From Fidelibacterota bacterium (GTDB lineage Bacteria; Pseudomonadota; Alphaproteobacteria; Rhodospirillales; Rhodospirillaceae): a stretch of DNA of 64,000 nucleotides. Each line of letters starts with the position of its first letter. Within the stretch, counting starts at the first letter, position 1. Position numbers and translations under genes: made by a program. This document shows, piece after piece, positions 30,445 to 40,181 of this stretch. Below the pieces are notes generated by a model that was not told where the DNA came from, searched no databases, and saw only the letters and a program-made list of their open reading frames with translations. Location of the stretch: positions 60,238-124,237 of the forward strand of contig CANJRX010000006.1 in NCBI GenBank assembly GCA_947476895.1, read 5' to 3'.

Positions 30445-31368
30445 ATGAAAAAGCTTTTGGGCCTTTGGCTTCTGGTGGCGGCGCTCTCGCAGCCTGCGCT
30501 TGCCAAAGATGGTGCATTTGTTTTTGCGACGGCCGAGCAGGGGGCAAAAGTGCTCTCGACGCGCGACGAGTATGTACGCAGCCTTAGCCCCTTCGACCGG
30601 GCGGCCAAGATGAAAACCGATAAGGTGGTGTCGGAAGAGGCTTTCTTAAAATTCTCCAGCTCCAACTCCATTAACTGGACCGCCGCAGACAAAACGAAGC
30701 TGCAGCCGGTGCTCGACGAACTGCGCCCGCGCCTTGATGCGTTGCCTGTGCAATGGCCGGCGCAGGTGTTGGTTGTAAAAACCACAGGTCTGGAGGAGGG
30801 CGACGCCGCCTATACGCGCGCGAACGCGATCTTCCTGCCGCCATCGCAGCTCGCCAGCCCCGATTTGAGCTTTCTCGTCGCGCACGAGCTGTTCCATGTG
30901 CTCAGCCGCCAGAACCCGAAGTTACGCGATGAGCTTTACGCGGCCATCGGCTATCATCCGTGCACCGTTGTGCTTCCGCCCAAGATCGCCGCCGTGCGCA
31001 TTTCCAATCCGGATGCGCCTCTGAACGAGCATTGCATCAGCGTGGGTCTCGACGGCCAGCAGGTCTTGGTGACGCCGATCCTGTTTTCGCGCAGCGAGAA
31101 ATACGATGTCGTCAAAGGCGGCACCTTCTTCGGCTATCTTGAGATGAAGTTTATGCGTGTCGATAATAATGTGAACGCGGACGTGCGCCTTGCCGATCCT
31201 CGAGAACTCACCGGCTTTATCGAACAGATCGGCCGCAACACCGGCTACATCATTCATCCCGAGGAAACCGTGGCCGATAACTTTGCGATCATGCTCACCA
31301 ACAAACCTAACGTGCCATCGCCTGAGATTGTGCAAAAGGTGAAGGACATCATCACCAAGGCGCGCTAA
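30445..31368 (+). CDS. Secreted HExxH protein, putative zinc metallopeptidase
   Basis: 307 residues with a Sec signal (MKKLLGLWLLVAALSQPALA). His147-Glu148-x2-His151 (FLVAHELFHVLSR) is a classic zinc site. A third ligand could be the Glu in IIHPEETVADNF about 120 residues later, which would make it gluzincin-like. There are Cys residues near 173 and 195. I do not recognise a named family. Expected in the periplasm. The next gene (lysE-like) starts 16 bases downstream. Confidence 0.7.
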   Translation: MKKLLGLWLLVAALSQPALAKDGAFVFATAEQGAKVLSTRDEYVRSLSPFDRAAKMKTDKVVSEEAFLKFSSSNSINWTAADKTKLQPVLDELRPRLDALPVQWPAQVLVVKTTGLEEGDAAYTRANAIFLPPSQLASPDLSFLVAHELFHVLSRQNPKLRDELYAAIGYHPCTVVLPPKIAAVRISNPDAPLNEHCISVGLDGQQVLVTPILFSRSEKYDVVKGGTFFGYLEMKFMRVDNNVNADVRLADPRELTGFIEQIGRNTGYIIHPEETVADNFAIMLTNKPNVPSPEIVQKVKDIITKAR

Positions 31369-31384
31369 CAGCGGAGCGACGGAC

Positions 31385-32005
31385 ATGAATGCTGCGCTCG
31401 CGATGAGCCTGGTGGCCTTCGCATTTGTCTCTTCCATCACGCCTGGTCCCAACAACATCATGCTGATGTCGTCGGGCGCTACGTACGGCTTTCGCTTAAC
31501 GCTGCCGCATTTGATGGGTGTGGTGTGTGGCTTCGGAGCGATGGTGCTGCTGGTGGGCCTGGGCCTTGCAAGCATTTTTGCAGCCGTTCCGGAACTGCAT
31601 GGAATCATCCGTATCGTCGGCGCCGTCTATTTGCTTTACCTCGCTTACAAGATTGCGACGTCACGCAACACGCTTGATAAGGATGCAACGGCGCAGCCCA
31701 TTACCTTCGCGCAGGCCGCGATGTTCCAATGGGTCAATCCCAAAGCCTGGACAATGATTGTCGGCGCTATCACGGCCTACGTTCCGAAAGAAGACCCATT
31801 CCAGAACGTCGTGATCGTCGCGTTGATATTTACCATCGTGAACTTGCCGTGCGTGACAACCTGGATGGCTTTTGGCGTGGGCTTGCGCGGTGTACTGAAA
31901 AACCCGGCAGCATTGCGCGCCTTCAACATAACGATGGCTATCCTCTTAGTGCTTTCGCTGTATCCGATCCTGCGAGAGATAGATTTGTCGCATCCGCTGC
32001 AATAG
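31385..32005 (+). CDS. LysE/RhtB-family amino-acid exporter
   Basis: 206 residues, six hydrophobic segments, with the N-terminal signature FVSSITPGPNNIMLMSSGAT and the later QWVNPKAWTMIVGAI. Inner-membrane efflux of amino acids or related metabolites; substrate not predictable. Likely co-transcribed with the HExxH gene. Confidence 0.93.
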   Translation: MNAALAMSLVAFAFVSSITPGPNNIMLMSSGATYGFRLTLPHLMGVVCGFGAMVLLVGLGLASIFAAVPELHGIIRIVGAVYLLYLAYKIATSRNTLDKDATAQPITFAQAAMFQWVNPKAWTMIVGAITAYVPKEDPFQNVVIVALIFTIVNLPCVTTWMAFGVGLRGVLKNPAALRAFNITMAILLVLSLYPILREIDLSHPLQ

Positions 32006-32033
32006 AGTCACGCTAACTGGGTTGGGGGTACTT

Positions 32034-33362
32034 ATGGCAATCAGAAAACGACTGAGCGTAACAACCGCCGTTGCAGCGCTTGCATTCACAATGCCCGCTT
32101 TTGCGGCCGATGCGCTGTCGCAAGCCGTCGAAAAAAACATGCCGGACTTGCTTACGATTTACCGCGACTTTCACACGCATCCCGAACTGGCCTTCGAGGA
32201 AACGCGCAGCGCCGCCAAGCTCGCGGACGAGGCCAAGAAGCTGGGTTTCAAAGTCACCACCAATGTCGGCAAAACCGGCGTGGTCGCGGTGATGGAAAAT
32301 GGGCCCGGTCCGGTGCTGTTGCTCCGCACCGATATGGATGCGCTGCCGCTCGTAGAGCAAACCGGCTTGTCGTTCGCCAGCAAGGTGCGCACCAAAACTC
32401 CGGAAGGTCTCAACACCGGCGTCATGCACGCCTGCGGCCACGACACGCATATGACCACCTGGATCGCGACGGCACGCCGGCTTACCGCCATGAAAGCCCA
32501 ATGGTCTGGGACGTTAGTAATGATCGGCCAGCCCGCCGAAGAGCGCGGCCTGGGTGCTGCTGCGATGCTGGCCGATGGTCTTTTTACGCGCTTTCCCAAG
32601 CCCTCGATCGCTATCGCCTTTCATGATTCGGCATCGTTGCCCGCAGGCACGATCGGCTATGTCGACGGCTACACCATGGCTAACGTCGACAGCGTCGATG
32701 TCGTAGTAAAAGGCACCGGCGGTCACGGCGCTTATCCGCACCTCGCGCGCGACCCCATTGTACTGGCAGCGCGCATCGTGACGGCATTGCAGACACTGGT
32801 GTCGCGTGAAATTGATCCGCTGGAATCCGGCGTGGTGACCGTTGGTAGCTTCCAAGGCGGGACGACACACAACGTGATCCCGGACGAAGCGAAGCTTCTC
32901 ATCACTGTGCGCAGCTATACGCCACAGGTTCGCAAACAACTGCTCGACGGTATCGCGCGCATTGCCAAGGGCGAGGCCATTGCCGCGGGTATGCCCGAAG
33001 ACCGCATGCCGACGGTGACGTTGCGCGATAATCCGACACCAGCGACGTTCAATACGCACGCCGTCACCAGTCAACTGACAGGCGCGTTCAAAAAGCGCTT
33101 TGGCGTCGAGCGCGTCGAGACGATCAGGCCGCAAATGGGCGGTGAAGATTTCGGCCGCTTCTATCTCGCCGACACATCGATCCAAAGCCTGTTGTTCTGG
33201 GTGGGCGGCGTGCCGCACGACAAGTGGGATGCGGCTAAAGGCGACATCACCAAATTGCCGTCAATCCACAGCCCGTTCTGGGCGCCCGATCCTGCACCCA
33301 CCATCGGCGCTGCCACCGAGGCCATGGTCACCGCGGCTTTGACGGTTCTCGCGAAGAAGTAG
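32034..33362 (+). CDS. Periplasmic M20D amidohydrolase
   Basis: 442 residues with a Sec signal (LSVTTAVAALAFTMPAFAAD) and the M20D carboxypeptidase/hippurate hydrolase motifs: LRTDMDALPL, HACGHDTHMTTWI and GQPAEERGLGAAAML, plus a late MGGEDFGRFY. A di-metal enzyme that cleaves N-acyl or aminoacyl amides. Secretion is less common in this family and suggests scavenging in the periplasm. Start at ATG 32034 behind GGGGG; an in-frame TTG at 32022 is less likely. Confidence 0.92.
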   Translation: MAIRKRLSVTTAVAALAFTMPAFAADALSQAVEKNMPDLLTIYRDFHTHPELAFEETRSAAKLADEAKKLGFKVTTNVGKTGVVAVMENGPGPVLLLRTDMDALPLVEQTGLSFASKVRTKTPEGLNTGVMHACGHDTHMTTWIATARRLTAMKAQWSGTLVMIGQPAEERGLGAAAMLADGLFTRFPKPSIAIAFHDSASLPAGTIGYVDGYTMANVDSVDVVVKGTGGHGAYPHLARDPIVLAARIVTALQTLVSREIDPLESGVVTVGSFQGGTTHNVIPDEAKLLITVRSYTPQVRKQLLDGIARIAKGEAIAAGMPEDRMPTVTLRDNPTPATFNTHAVTSQLTGAFKKRFGVERVETIRPQMGGEDFGRFYLADTSIQSLLFWVGGVPHDKWDAAKGDITKLPSIHSPFWAPDPAPTIGAATEAMVTAALTVLAKK

Positions 33363-33367
33363 CGCGA

Positions 33368-33895
33368 ATGCCAACACCCGATTTTCAGCCCACATTAGAG
33401 GGTGAAACCGTCATTCTCCGGCCGCTCCGTGCAGAGGATTGGCACGAGATGTTTGCGGCAGCGTCCGACCCCCTGATCTGGGAACTTCATCCGGCCAATG
33501 ATCGCTATAAGGAATCCGTTTTTCGCGGATACTTCGATGGCGCCATGACGTCGCAGATGGCCTTTGCGATTATTGAGCGCGCCAGCGGGAAAATCATCGG
33601 CTCCAGCCGCTATCACGACTATGACGCCGCGCTTGGCGAAGTCGAGATCGGCTGGACTTTTATTGTGCGCGCCTATTGGGGTGGCTCTGCGAATGCTGAG
33701 ATCAAGCGCCTTATGCTCGCTCACGCGTTTCGTTTTGTTCCGACCGTGATCTTCTGGGTGGGCGAGAGCAATTGGCGCTCGCAGCGCGCTATGGAAAAAA
33801 TCGGCGGTAAGCGTAGGGAAGGCCTCTATACCCGCGCCGTCAGTGGTCTCGACAAAAAGCAGGTCATTTTCGAAATCAAAAGACCGCCCGCCTAG
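33368..33895 (+). CDS. GNAT-family N-acetyltransferase (RimJ/RimL-like)
   Basis: 175 residues: LEGETVILRPLRAEDWHEMF at the start, GEVEIGWTFIVRAYWGGSAN as the acetyl-CoA strand-loop and VGESNWRSQRAMEKIGGKR as motif B. Probably modifies small molecules or protein N-termini. It starts 5 bases behind the amidohydrolase stop, and its 3' end overlaps the convergent oxygenase by 4 bases. Confidence 0.9.
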   Translation: MPTPDFQPTLEGETVILRPLRAEDWHEMFAAASDPLIWELHPANDRYKESVFRGYFDGAMTSQMAFAIIERASGKIIGSSRYHDYDAALGEVEIGWTFIVRAYWGGSANAEIKRLMLAHAFRFVPTVIFWVGESNWRSQRAMEKIGGKRREGLYTRAVSGLDKKQVIFEIKRPPA

Positions 33896-34701
33896 TACCG
33901 GACGTGCTTGGCGTGAAACGGGAAGAGCGGGAAGTTACATTCAACAAGGAAGTTGATGTATTGGCGTGGCACTTGCGTCACGCCGCGCGGCGATACGCCG
34001 TGAAACGAATTTAAAGAATTCAAGAAAAGCACAAGGCTGTTGGCGCGATAAGGAATGCACGCGGCAGTTTCCACCACATTATCTTCAACGCCATAAAGGT
34101 CGCCGCGCGCACCGTATTCTTCTTTTTCGGGCTTATGTTTTAATTTGTAAATTTCGAAATCGCCGCCGGTTGAATCGTCTTCAACAAGTCTCAGGTATAG
34201 CAGCGCGTTGAAGAGCTTGCGGTTACTATCGATATGCGGACCGCGCACGGTGGACGGCGTGACAACCTGCGAGTTCACGCAAAATTGGCAATCCAACTGA
34301 ATGTCCCACGGGGCGCCTTCAAAGCGCGGACCCACGGTCATGTCGGCGAATTTTTTGCCGACGCGCATTTCGAAGTCCGGATAGATCGCGCGGAAGTGGG
34401 CCCCGAAAAGTTTGATGATGTCTCTAAAAAAATCGATGCTGAGATGATACCGCATGAACGCTGACCATTCTGGCGGCTGACTTTCCGGGTTAGTCAACGT
34501 CGGCACGCCTGAGAAAACATAAGCCGTATTTTGCTCACGCGTTTGGCCGTCCAGCATCAAGCTGCGCCCCGGGAATGACGCGGCCAGGCGGCGATAATAT
34601 TCGGGCGGCAGGGCGTTCTCGATATGGAGATACGGAAACGGCTCTGTGCGGACATCGCGGGACGTCGCGCGTTTTAAGACACTGATTGCGGGGCTGGCCA
34701 T
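33892..34701 (-). CDS. 2OG-Fe(II) oxygenase-like protein
   Basis: 269 residues with the facial triad His156-x-Asp158 (GPHIDSNRKLFNALLYLR) and His234 (NSFHGVSPR), plus Arg239 as a possible 2-oxoglutarate anchor. The layout (N-terminal FPYLHIENALPPEYYRRLA, then a jelly-roll) fits small prolyl-hydroxylase-like or sugar-associated oxygenases. No signal peptide. The substrate is unknown and no neighbouring gene indicates it. Confidence 0.75.
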   Translation of the reverse strand: MASPAISVLKRATSRDVRTEPFPYLHIENALPPEYYRRLAASFPGRSLMLDGQTREQNTAYVFSGVPTLTNPESQPPEWSAFMRYHLSIDFFRDIIKLFGAHFRAIYPDFEMRVGKKFADMTVGPRFEGAPWDIQLDCQFCVNSQVVTPSTVRGPHIDSNRKLFNALLYLRLVEDDSTGGDFEIYKLKHKPEKEEYGARGDLYGVEDNVVETAACIPYRANSLVLFLNSLNSFHGVSPRGVTQVPRQYINFLVECNFPLFPFHAKHVRY

Positions 34702-34784
34702 CGTTCGGCGCCGTTCAAACCAAACTCACTGAATGAGCGTTTTTGTATCAGGTGGTCGAAACACTTTCAAGGAATCGACATCCA

Positions 34785-36533
34785 TCAAGCATCTGTCAGC
34801 GGCACACGTTCCGCGGTCAACTCGCGTATTTTTGTATCGAGAATGCTCCAGTCGACCGGCTTGCCGACGACGGTATCCGCGCCGGCTTGATGAAATTCTC
34901 GTACGTGTTCGGCGATAAGGTCGGCCGTCAGGGCGATCATCGGTGTGCGTGCTGCGCCCTTGGCTGCCTCGGCGTTATGTATAGCGCGCATGGCGTCGGG
35001 TCCGTTCATGATGGGCATATGCATGTCCATCACGATGCAGTCGTACGTCCTCCTGCCGGCGGCGGTGACGGCAGCGGCGCCGTCATGCACCACCGTCACG
35101 ACATAACCAAAGCGCGGCAGCATGATGTCGATCAGCATCTGCATATTCGCATTGTCTTCGGCCACCAAAATGCGCAGAGGAGCGTCGCCTTTAGGCTGCG
35201 CCAACAACACCGGCACGTTACTTGGGACGCGCGCTGTCGCGGTGATAGGGGATGTTTCTACGCGTTCTGCCGCGAGCGGCACCCGAAACGTGAAGGTCGA
35301 GCCGCGAGCTAGCTGTGATGTCACGAAAATCTCACCACCCATGGCTTCGGCGAGCTTGCGGCAGATCGCGAGGCCCAAACCCGAGCCGCCGTATTTACGC
35401 GAGATTGAAGCGTCAGCCTGTGTGAACGGCTCAAATATTTGCTCGGCCTGTTCGGCTGTGAGCCCGATGCCGGTATCAACTACCGAACACACCAGCATGA
35501 CATCACCGCCATCACGGGGCGTTTGTTCGGCACGCACCGCAATTTCGCCGCGTGCGGTGAACTTGACGGCGTTGTCGACGAGATTGGCCAGAACATGCGC
35601 AATGCGGTGGCTGTCACCTACGGCGCGGTTCTGGGTGAGGCGGGATACATCGACCGTAAAGGCAACGCCCTTTTTCACGGCCGCCGGTTCAAAGGCGGCG
35701 CAGGCTTTCCTGACCATATCCGAAATACTGAAGGGCTGTTTATCGAGCTGGATATGTCCGGTCTCGAACTTCGAAAAATCGAGTACGTCGTTCAAAACGG
35801 ACAACAGGTTTTGTCCGGCGCCTAATAAATTATTCGCGAAGGACGTCTGCTGGTCGTCGAGGCGCGTGCCTTTCAGGGCTTCCGCCATGCCGATCAACCC
35901 AGCCATAGGCGTGCGTAATTCGTGGCTCATGTGCGCAAGAAAGTCCGCACGCACCTGGGCGGCTTCATCGGCGCGCTGGCGTTCCGCTTCCAGCGACTGC
36001 AACAGCGCCGAGAGCCCGATGATCGGCGCCACGGCGGCGACGAGAAAGCTGACGCTTAAAGCAAACCTGCTGAGGGCGGTCATGTCGAAGCTGCCGGGAC
36101 TGACCGGCAGATCGATCAGGCCAAAGCGGAAGGCGGTGTAAACGGCGAGCAGTGTCGCGACGCATAACGCAACAAACCCCAAGGCCGCGCGCCGGTTGAA
36201 GAAGCATCCAGCGAGCATGCAACTCGAGATGAAGAACATCGAGACACCATTGCCGCGCCCATAGGTCAGCAACCCGCCCAAGGCGATGCTAAAGGGAATG
36301 GCGATAATGGTGATGGATCGGAACGTAAGGCTCAGGTGATGACGGCGAAGAGTTACGGCGATCAACGTCAGCACGACGGCGATGTGCAGTCCCATCACCG
36401 CTTTCCAGCCTTGTTCTAGGCTGCGCAGCAGGCTGGCGCCGGCGGCGGGAATTGCCAGCAGCGTGACTGTGACCAGGATTGAATTGCAAGCGGCCGAACG
36501 GATTTCCGTGAGCGTTTTCGGGCCACCCCTCAT
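34785..36533 (-). CDS. Hybrid sensor histidine kinase with C-terminal receiver
   Basis: 582 residues. About five to six membrane segments in residues 15-180 with no large periplasmic loop. HisKA has His204 (FLAHMSHELRTPMAGLIG), the ATPase has VLANLVDNAVKFTARGE, DTGIGL and GGSGLGLAI, and a receiver has Asp503 (YDCIVMDMHMPIMNG). There is no HPt domain, so a separate phosphotransfer protein is expected. The membrane-embedded input region suggests sensing within or at the membrane. Confidence 0.93.
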   Translation of the reverse strand: MRGGPKTLTEIRSAACNSILVTVTLLAIPAAGASLLRSLEQGWKAVMGLHIAVVLTLIAVTLRRHHLSLTFRSITIIAIPFSIALGGLLTYGRGNGVSMFFISSCMLAGCFFNRRAALGFVALCVATLLAVYTAFRFGLIDLPVSPGSFDMTALSRFALSVSFLVAAVAPIIGLSALLQSLEAERQRADEAAQVRADFLAHMSHELRTPMAGLIGMAEALKGTRLDDQQTSFANNLLGAGQNLLSVLNDVLDFSKFETGHIQLDKQPFSISDMVRKACAAFEPAAVKKGVAFTVDVSRLTQNRAVGDSHRIAHVLANLVDNAVKFTARGEIAVRAEQTPRDGGDVMLVCSVVDTGIGLTAEQAEQIFEPFTQADASISRKYGGSGLGLAICRKLAEAMGGEIFVTSQLARGSTFTFRVPLAAERVETSPITATARVPSNVPVLLAQPKGDAPLRILVAEDNANMQMLIDIMLPRFGYVVTVVHDGAAAVTAAGRRTYDCIVMDMHMPIMNGPDAMRAIHNAEAAKGAARTPMIALTADLIAEHVREFHQAGADTVVGKPVDWSILDTKIRELTAERVPLTDA

Positions 36534-36689
36534 TGAACCTATCCTTAATATGAGCGGTTAGCTTTGCCGTGATGAAACTCCACAATAGCGTAAAAACCGT
36601 AATAAAACGCAGGAAATGCGTTTGCTGGTCTTGCGACTAAGCCGTTGATATGATTTATCTGCTTCACTACTTCATGACAGGACGCTGAC

Positions 36690-37298
36690 GTGACCAATCA
36701 TCTTCATCGCGGCGATTTGCCCAAGAATATTTCCTTCACCGGCAGCGTCGCGGTCGACACGGAAACCATGGGTTTGCGTTTGCATCGCGACCGGCTGTGT
36801 CTGGTGCAGCTTTCAAGCGGCGACGGTAACGCGCACCTGGTGCAAATTATCCCGGGCACGCCTTCGCCGAACCTGACGGCGGTTTTCACGGACCCGAAGA
36901 TCGAGAAGATTTTTCATTTCGCACGTTTCGATCTGGCGATGATTCAGAAGTACTTGAACGTGCGTTGCGCGCCGGTTTACTGCACACGCACGGCGTCACG
37001 GCTGGTGCGCACGAACACAGATAAACACGGCCTGAAGGATCTTTGCCGCGAACTTCTGGGTGTCGAGCTCTCAAAGCAGCAGCAGTCTTCCGATTGGGCC
37101 GCTGACGCGTTGACGCATGAGCAGGTGGAGTACGCGGCTTCGGACGTTCTCTATCTGCACCGCCTGAAAGTCGAAATGGAACGGCTCGTGAAGCGCGAAG
37201 GCCGCACCGAACTGTTGAACGCCTGCCTGCGGTTTCTGCCCGATCGTGCCGCTCTTGATATCGCCGGCTGGGCCGATGAAGACATCTTTGCCCATTAA
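36690..37298 (+). CDS. rnd: Ribonuclease D-like 3'-5' exonuclease
   Basis: 202 residues, only the DEDDy exonuclease domain: Asp23/Glu25 in VAVDTETMGL, Asp in FHFARFDLAMIQ, and Tyr/Asp in YAASDVLYLHRL. The HRDC domains of E. coli RNase D are absent, as is usual for the short alphaproteobacterial form. Trims tRNA or other RNA 3' ends. It precedes kdsD by 206 bases. Confidence 0.9.
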   Translation: MTNHLHRGDLPKNISFTGSVAVDTETMGLRLHRDRLCLVQLSSGDGNAHLVQIIPGTPSPNLTAVFTDPKIEKIFHFARFDLAMIQKYLNVRCAPVYCTRTASRLVRTNTDKHGLKDLCRELLGVELSKQQQSSDWAADALTHEQVEYAASDVLYLHRLKVEMERLVKREGRTELLNACLRFLPDRAALDIAGWADEDIFAH

Positions 37299-37504
37299 GA
37301 CGGTTTAACAAACCGGCGATTGAAGCTTATCCCATTGTTAAAATTGGCAAATTCTTGCTGAAGTGTAATCTGGCAAGCCCTGGGCGGGTTGACCCCTGGG
37401 GGTTGGAAACGATACTTTCCGCGAGCAAAAGGCCCAGATTGAGGATGACGTCGGAACGCGCGGCCTTGGCGGCCGTTCTTTAGGTTCTGACTTATTGTTT
37501 TGAT

Positions 37505-38530
37505 GTGGGTTTTGATGCGGCCCGGCTCGCCCGGCAACATAGGATTACGGCCATCTCCTCCACAGGTTCCAATACCGGCAAGGCCGACATCGCGTCCGCG
37601 CGGCGTGTGCTGGAGCATGCCAAGGGCGGACTTGATGCCCTGTCCGCAAGCCTTGGCGACAATTTCGTAGCAGCTCTCGACATTCTCAGTCGCGTGACCG
37701 GGCGCACCATTGTGTCCGGCATGGGCAAAAGCGGCCACGTCGGTCGCAAGATCGCTGCCACCTTTGCCTCGACCGGCACGCCGGCCTTTTTTGTTCATGC
37801 TGCCGAAGCCAGCCACGGCGACCTAGGCATGATTGCGCCGGGTGACGCGGTACTCGCCATTTCCAACTCCGGTGAAACACCCGAGCTGAGCGACCTTTTG
37901 TCTTATACCCGCCGCTTTGGCATTCCGCTCATCGCCATCACCAGCCGTGCGGGTTCGACGTTGGCCGAAGCCGCCGACGTCGCGCTGCTGCTGCCCAACG
38001 TGGGCGAAGCCGGCGCTTTGGCGCTCGCACCCACGACATCGACAACTTTGATGATCGCGCTGGGCGATGCGATTGCGGTAGCGCTTCTGGAGCGCCGCGG
38101 TTTCACAGCCGACAACTTCAAGGTCTTCCATCCCGGCGGGCAGCTTGGCCGCAAGCTTTATAAAGTGCAGGACCTTATGCACATCGGCGAGGAGTTGCCG
38201 CTGGTGAAACCAACAACGCCGATGTCCGACGTGGTTTTGGTCATGACCAAAAAAACCTTCGGCGTCGCGGGTGTGGTTGATGACAGCGGCCGCCTTATCG
38301 GTATCGTCACCGACGGCGATTTGCGCCGCCACATCGGTGGAGATCTTTTCAAGCTTAAGGCATCTGATGTCATGACCAAGGCGCCTAAAAGCACCAGCCA
38401 GAATATCCTCGCTGCGGAAGCCATGCGCCGCATGAACGAATGGAAGATCACCTCGGTTTTTGTCGCCGAGAATGAAAAGCCCGTCGGTATTTTGCGCATG
38501 CACGATATTTTGCGGGCCGGTGCGCTATGA
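37505..38530 (+). CDS. kdsD: Arabinose-5-phosphate isomerase (KdsD/KpsF)
   Basis: Converts ribulose-5-phosphate to arabinose-5-phosphate, the first step to Kdo of lipopolysaccharide. 341 residues: SIS domain (GRTIVSGMGKSGHVGRKIAA, SNSGETPEL) and two CBS domains (~215-341). GTG start at 37505; a start nearer residue 20 is possible. The stop overlaps the lptC ATG (ATGA), opening the kdsD-lptC-lptA-lptB operon. Confidence 0.95.
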   Translation: MGFDAARLARQHRITAISSTGSNTGKADIASARRVLEHAKGGLDALSASLGDNFVAALDILSRVTGRTIVSGMGKSGHVGRKIAATFASTGTPAFFVHAAEASHGDLGMIAPGDAVLAISNSGETPELSDLLSYTRRFGIPLIAITSRAGSTLAEAADVALLLPNVGEAGALALAPTTSTTLMIALGDAIAVALLERRGFTADNFKVFHPGGQLGRKLYKVQDLMHIGEELPLVKPTTPMSDVVLVMTKKTFGVAGVVDDSGRLIGIVTDGDLRRHIGGDLFKLKASDVMTKAPKSTSQNILAAEAMRRMNEWKITSVFVAENEKPVGILRMHDILRAGAL

Positions 38531-39264
38531 CCGAGCGCCCCCCGGAACACACAAAAAATACCGAAGCCGAGCGCGAAACGATCTGGCAGCCGCGCGATTC
38601 GTCGGCCACAGAATCCGTCGCGCAGTACAGCAAGTTCGTTTCCATTATGAAAATCGGCTTGCCGGTTGCCGCAGGATTCCTGTTGCTGCTGGTGGTGATT
38701 TTGCCGCAGTTCCGCCAGGACGATGAACGGTTCCGTATCGGGATGAACCTGGTCAAAGGCTCTGAGACCGATTCACTCAGCATGACCAACGCGCGTTACT
38801 TTGGCGCCGACGACAAAGGCCAGCCTTACTCGGTCACCGCCGGCGGCGTGCGCCAGCGCACCAGCGAGGATAAGTCGATCGATCTGGTGACGCCGAAAGC
38901 GCAGATCAGCTTGAACAATGGAACAGTAATGCTCGCGGGCGCGTCTGCCGGGATTTATGATCGCGATAACCAAAAGCTGGATCTTACCGGCGACGTCACA
39001 GTCTCGCAGCAGGAAGGCAATAAGCTTACGACCTCCGCCGCGGTGATTATGTTGAAAGACGGCACGGCCACGGGCCGCGCGCCGGTGGATGCCGAAGGCT
39101 CCTTCGGCACCATGCATGCGAACGGTGGATTTGATTTGTCCGAGCGCGGCCGGGTCGTATTGTTTCACGGGCCGGGACGCATGACACTGAACCCCGATTC
39201 CAAAGCCTCATCAAAGCCTGCGGAAGCTCCGTCCGCCGAAGTCAAAACGGAAACTAAACCATGA
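38527..39264 (+). CDS. lptC: LPS export protein LptC
   Basis: A bitopic inner-membrane component of the Lpt bridge. 245 residues: cytosolic Glu/Thr-rich N-terminus, one membrane segment (~42-62, IGLPVAAGFLLLLVVILPQF) and a periplasmic OstA-like beta-jellyroll (YSVTAGGVRQRTSEDKSIDL; YDRDNQKLDLTGDVTVS). The C-terminus is Ser/Lys-rich. ATGA overlaps on both sides indicate coupled translation. Confidence 0.93.
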   Translation: MTERPPEHTKNTEAERETIWQPRDSSATESVAQYSKFVSIMKIGLPVAAGFLLLLVVILPQFRQDDERFRIGMNLVKGSETDSLSMTNARYFGADDKGQPYSVTAGGVRQRTSEDKSIDLVTPKAQISLNNGTVMLAGASAGIYDRDNQKLDLTGDVTVSQQEGNKLTTSAAVIMLKDGTATGRAPVDAEGSFGTMHANGGFDLSERGRVVLFHGPGRMTLNPDSKASSKPAEAPSAEVKTETKP

Positions 39265-40181
39265 GATTTGGCACTTGGATCAGCGCAGTTGCCTTGAGCG
39301 GTTTCTTTGTCGCCGCTTCTGCCCATGCGCAGTCGCTGAAGCTGGAAGGCACCGATCGTCCCATTGACGTGACTGCCGAAGGCGGCTTCGAATTGCAGCA
39401 GGACAGCAAGCGCGTGATCGCGCGCGGCAATGCGAAGGCCGTGCAAGGCGACGTGACGGTGATGGGCGATGAATTGATCGCCGACTACCGCATTAAGGAC
39501 AACGGCGCGAACGAAGTGTACCGCGTCTTCGTCAACGGCAACGTGACCATAAAATCCGCCAGCGAAACCGCCACCGGGGAAACCGCGGTGTACGATTTCG
39601 ATAAGGGCGTGCTGGTGCTCGAAGGCAAAGACATTTCGCTCATTAATCCCGAAGGTTCCGTGACGGCGCATCGCGCGCTGCAGTACTGGGCCAATGAGCG
39701 GGTTGCAGTTGCCGAAGGTGCGGCCATGGCCGAAGACAGCGGGAAACGCCGTCTTTACGCCGACAAACTCATCGCCTTCTTCAAAGAAGATGCGACAGCA
39801 GCCAAAGGGTCGGCTCTTAATCGCGGCCGCGGCGACATCAGCCTGCTGCAAGGTTTTGGCAACGTGCGCATGGAAACCGCCAAGGAAGTCGTGCGCGGCG
39901 AGCGCGGCACTTACAATGTTGAAACCGGCATCGCCAACCTCGACGGCAATGTGAAAATTACCCAAAACAACAGTCAGCTCGCCGGCGGCTTTGCCGTGGT
40001 GAATGTCAAAGGCGGCACCAGCCGCATTTATGCGAGTGCCAAAGATGCAGGCCTGCAAGGCGTGCGCGAGAACGGCCGGGTCTCGGCTTTAATCGCGCCC
40101 AGTGCCAAAGAGGGCAACGCGACGCCAACGCCGCCTGCAGCAAAGCCCGCGCCGGCTGTTTCAAATAAAGGAAAAAAATGA
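39261..40181 (+). CDS. lptA: LPS transport periplasmic protein LptA
   Basis: 306 residues, longer than the ~185 of E. coli LptA. Signal peptide (GTWISAVALSGFFVAASAHA), then repeated OstA beta-strand units (FELQQDSKRVIARGNAKAVQ; RGERGTYNVETGIANLDGNV) and a Pro/Ala/Lys tail. Forms the periplasmic filament that carries LPS from LptC to LptD. Overlaps lptC and lptB by 4 bases each. Confidence 0.93.
   Translation: MRFGTWISAVALSGFFVAASAHAQSLKLEGTDRPIDVTAEGGFELQQDSKRVIARGNAKAVQGDVTVMGDELIADYRIKDNGANEVYRVFVNGNVTIKSASETATGETAVYDFDKGVLVLEGKDISLINPEGSVTAHRALQYWANERVAVAEGAAMAEDSGKRRLYADKLIAFFKEDATAAKGSALNRGRGDISLLQGFGNVRMETAKEVVRGERGTYNVETGIANLDGNVKITQNNSQLAGGFAVVNVKGGTSRIYASAKDAGLQGVRENGRVSALIAPSAKEGNATPTPPAAKPAPAVSNKGKK

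Noticed and set aside
37344..37358. Sigma-54-like promoter (TTGGCAAATTCTTGC) ahead of kdsD
   Set aside because: The GG and GC elements are separated by 9 bases instead of the required 10, so it would not fit sigma-54 geometry.
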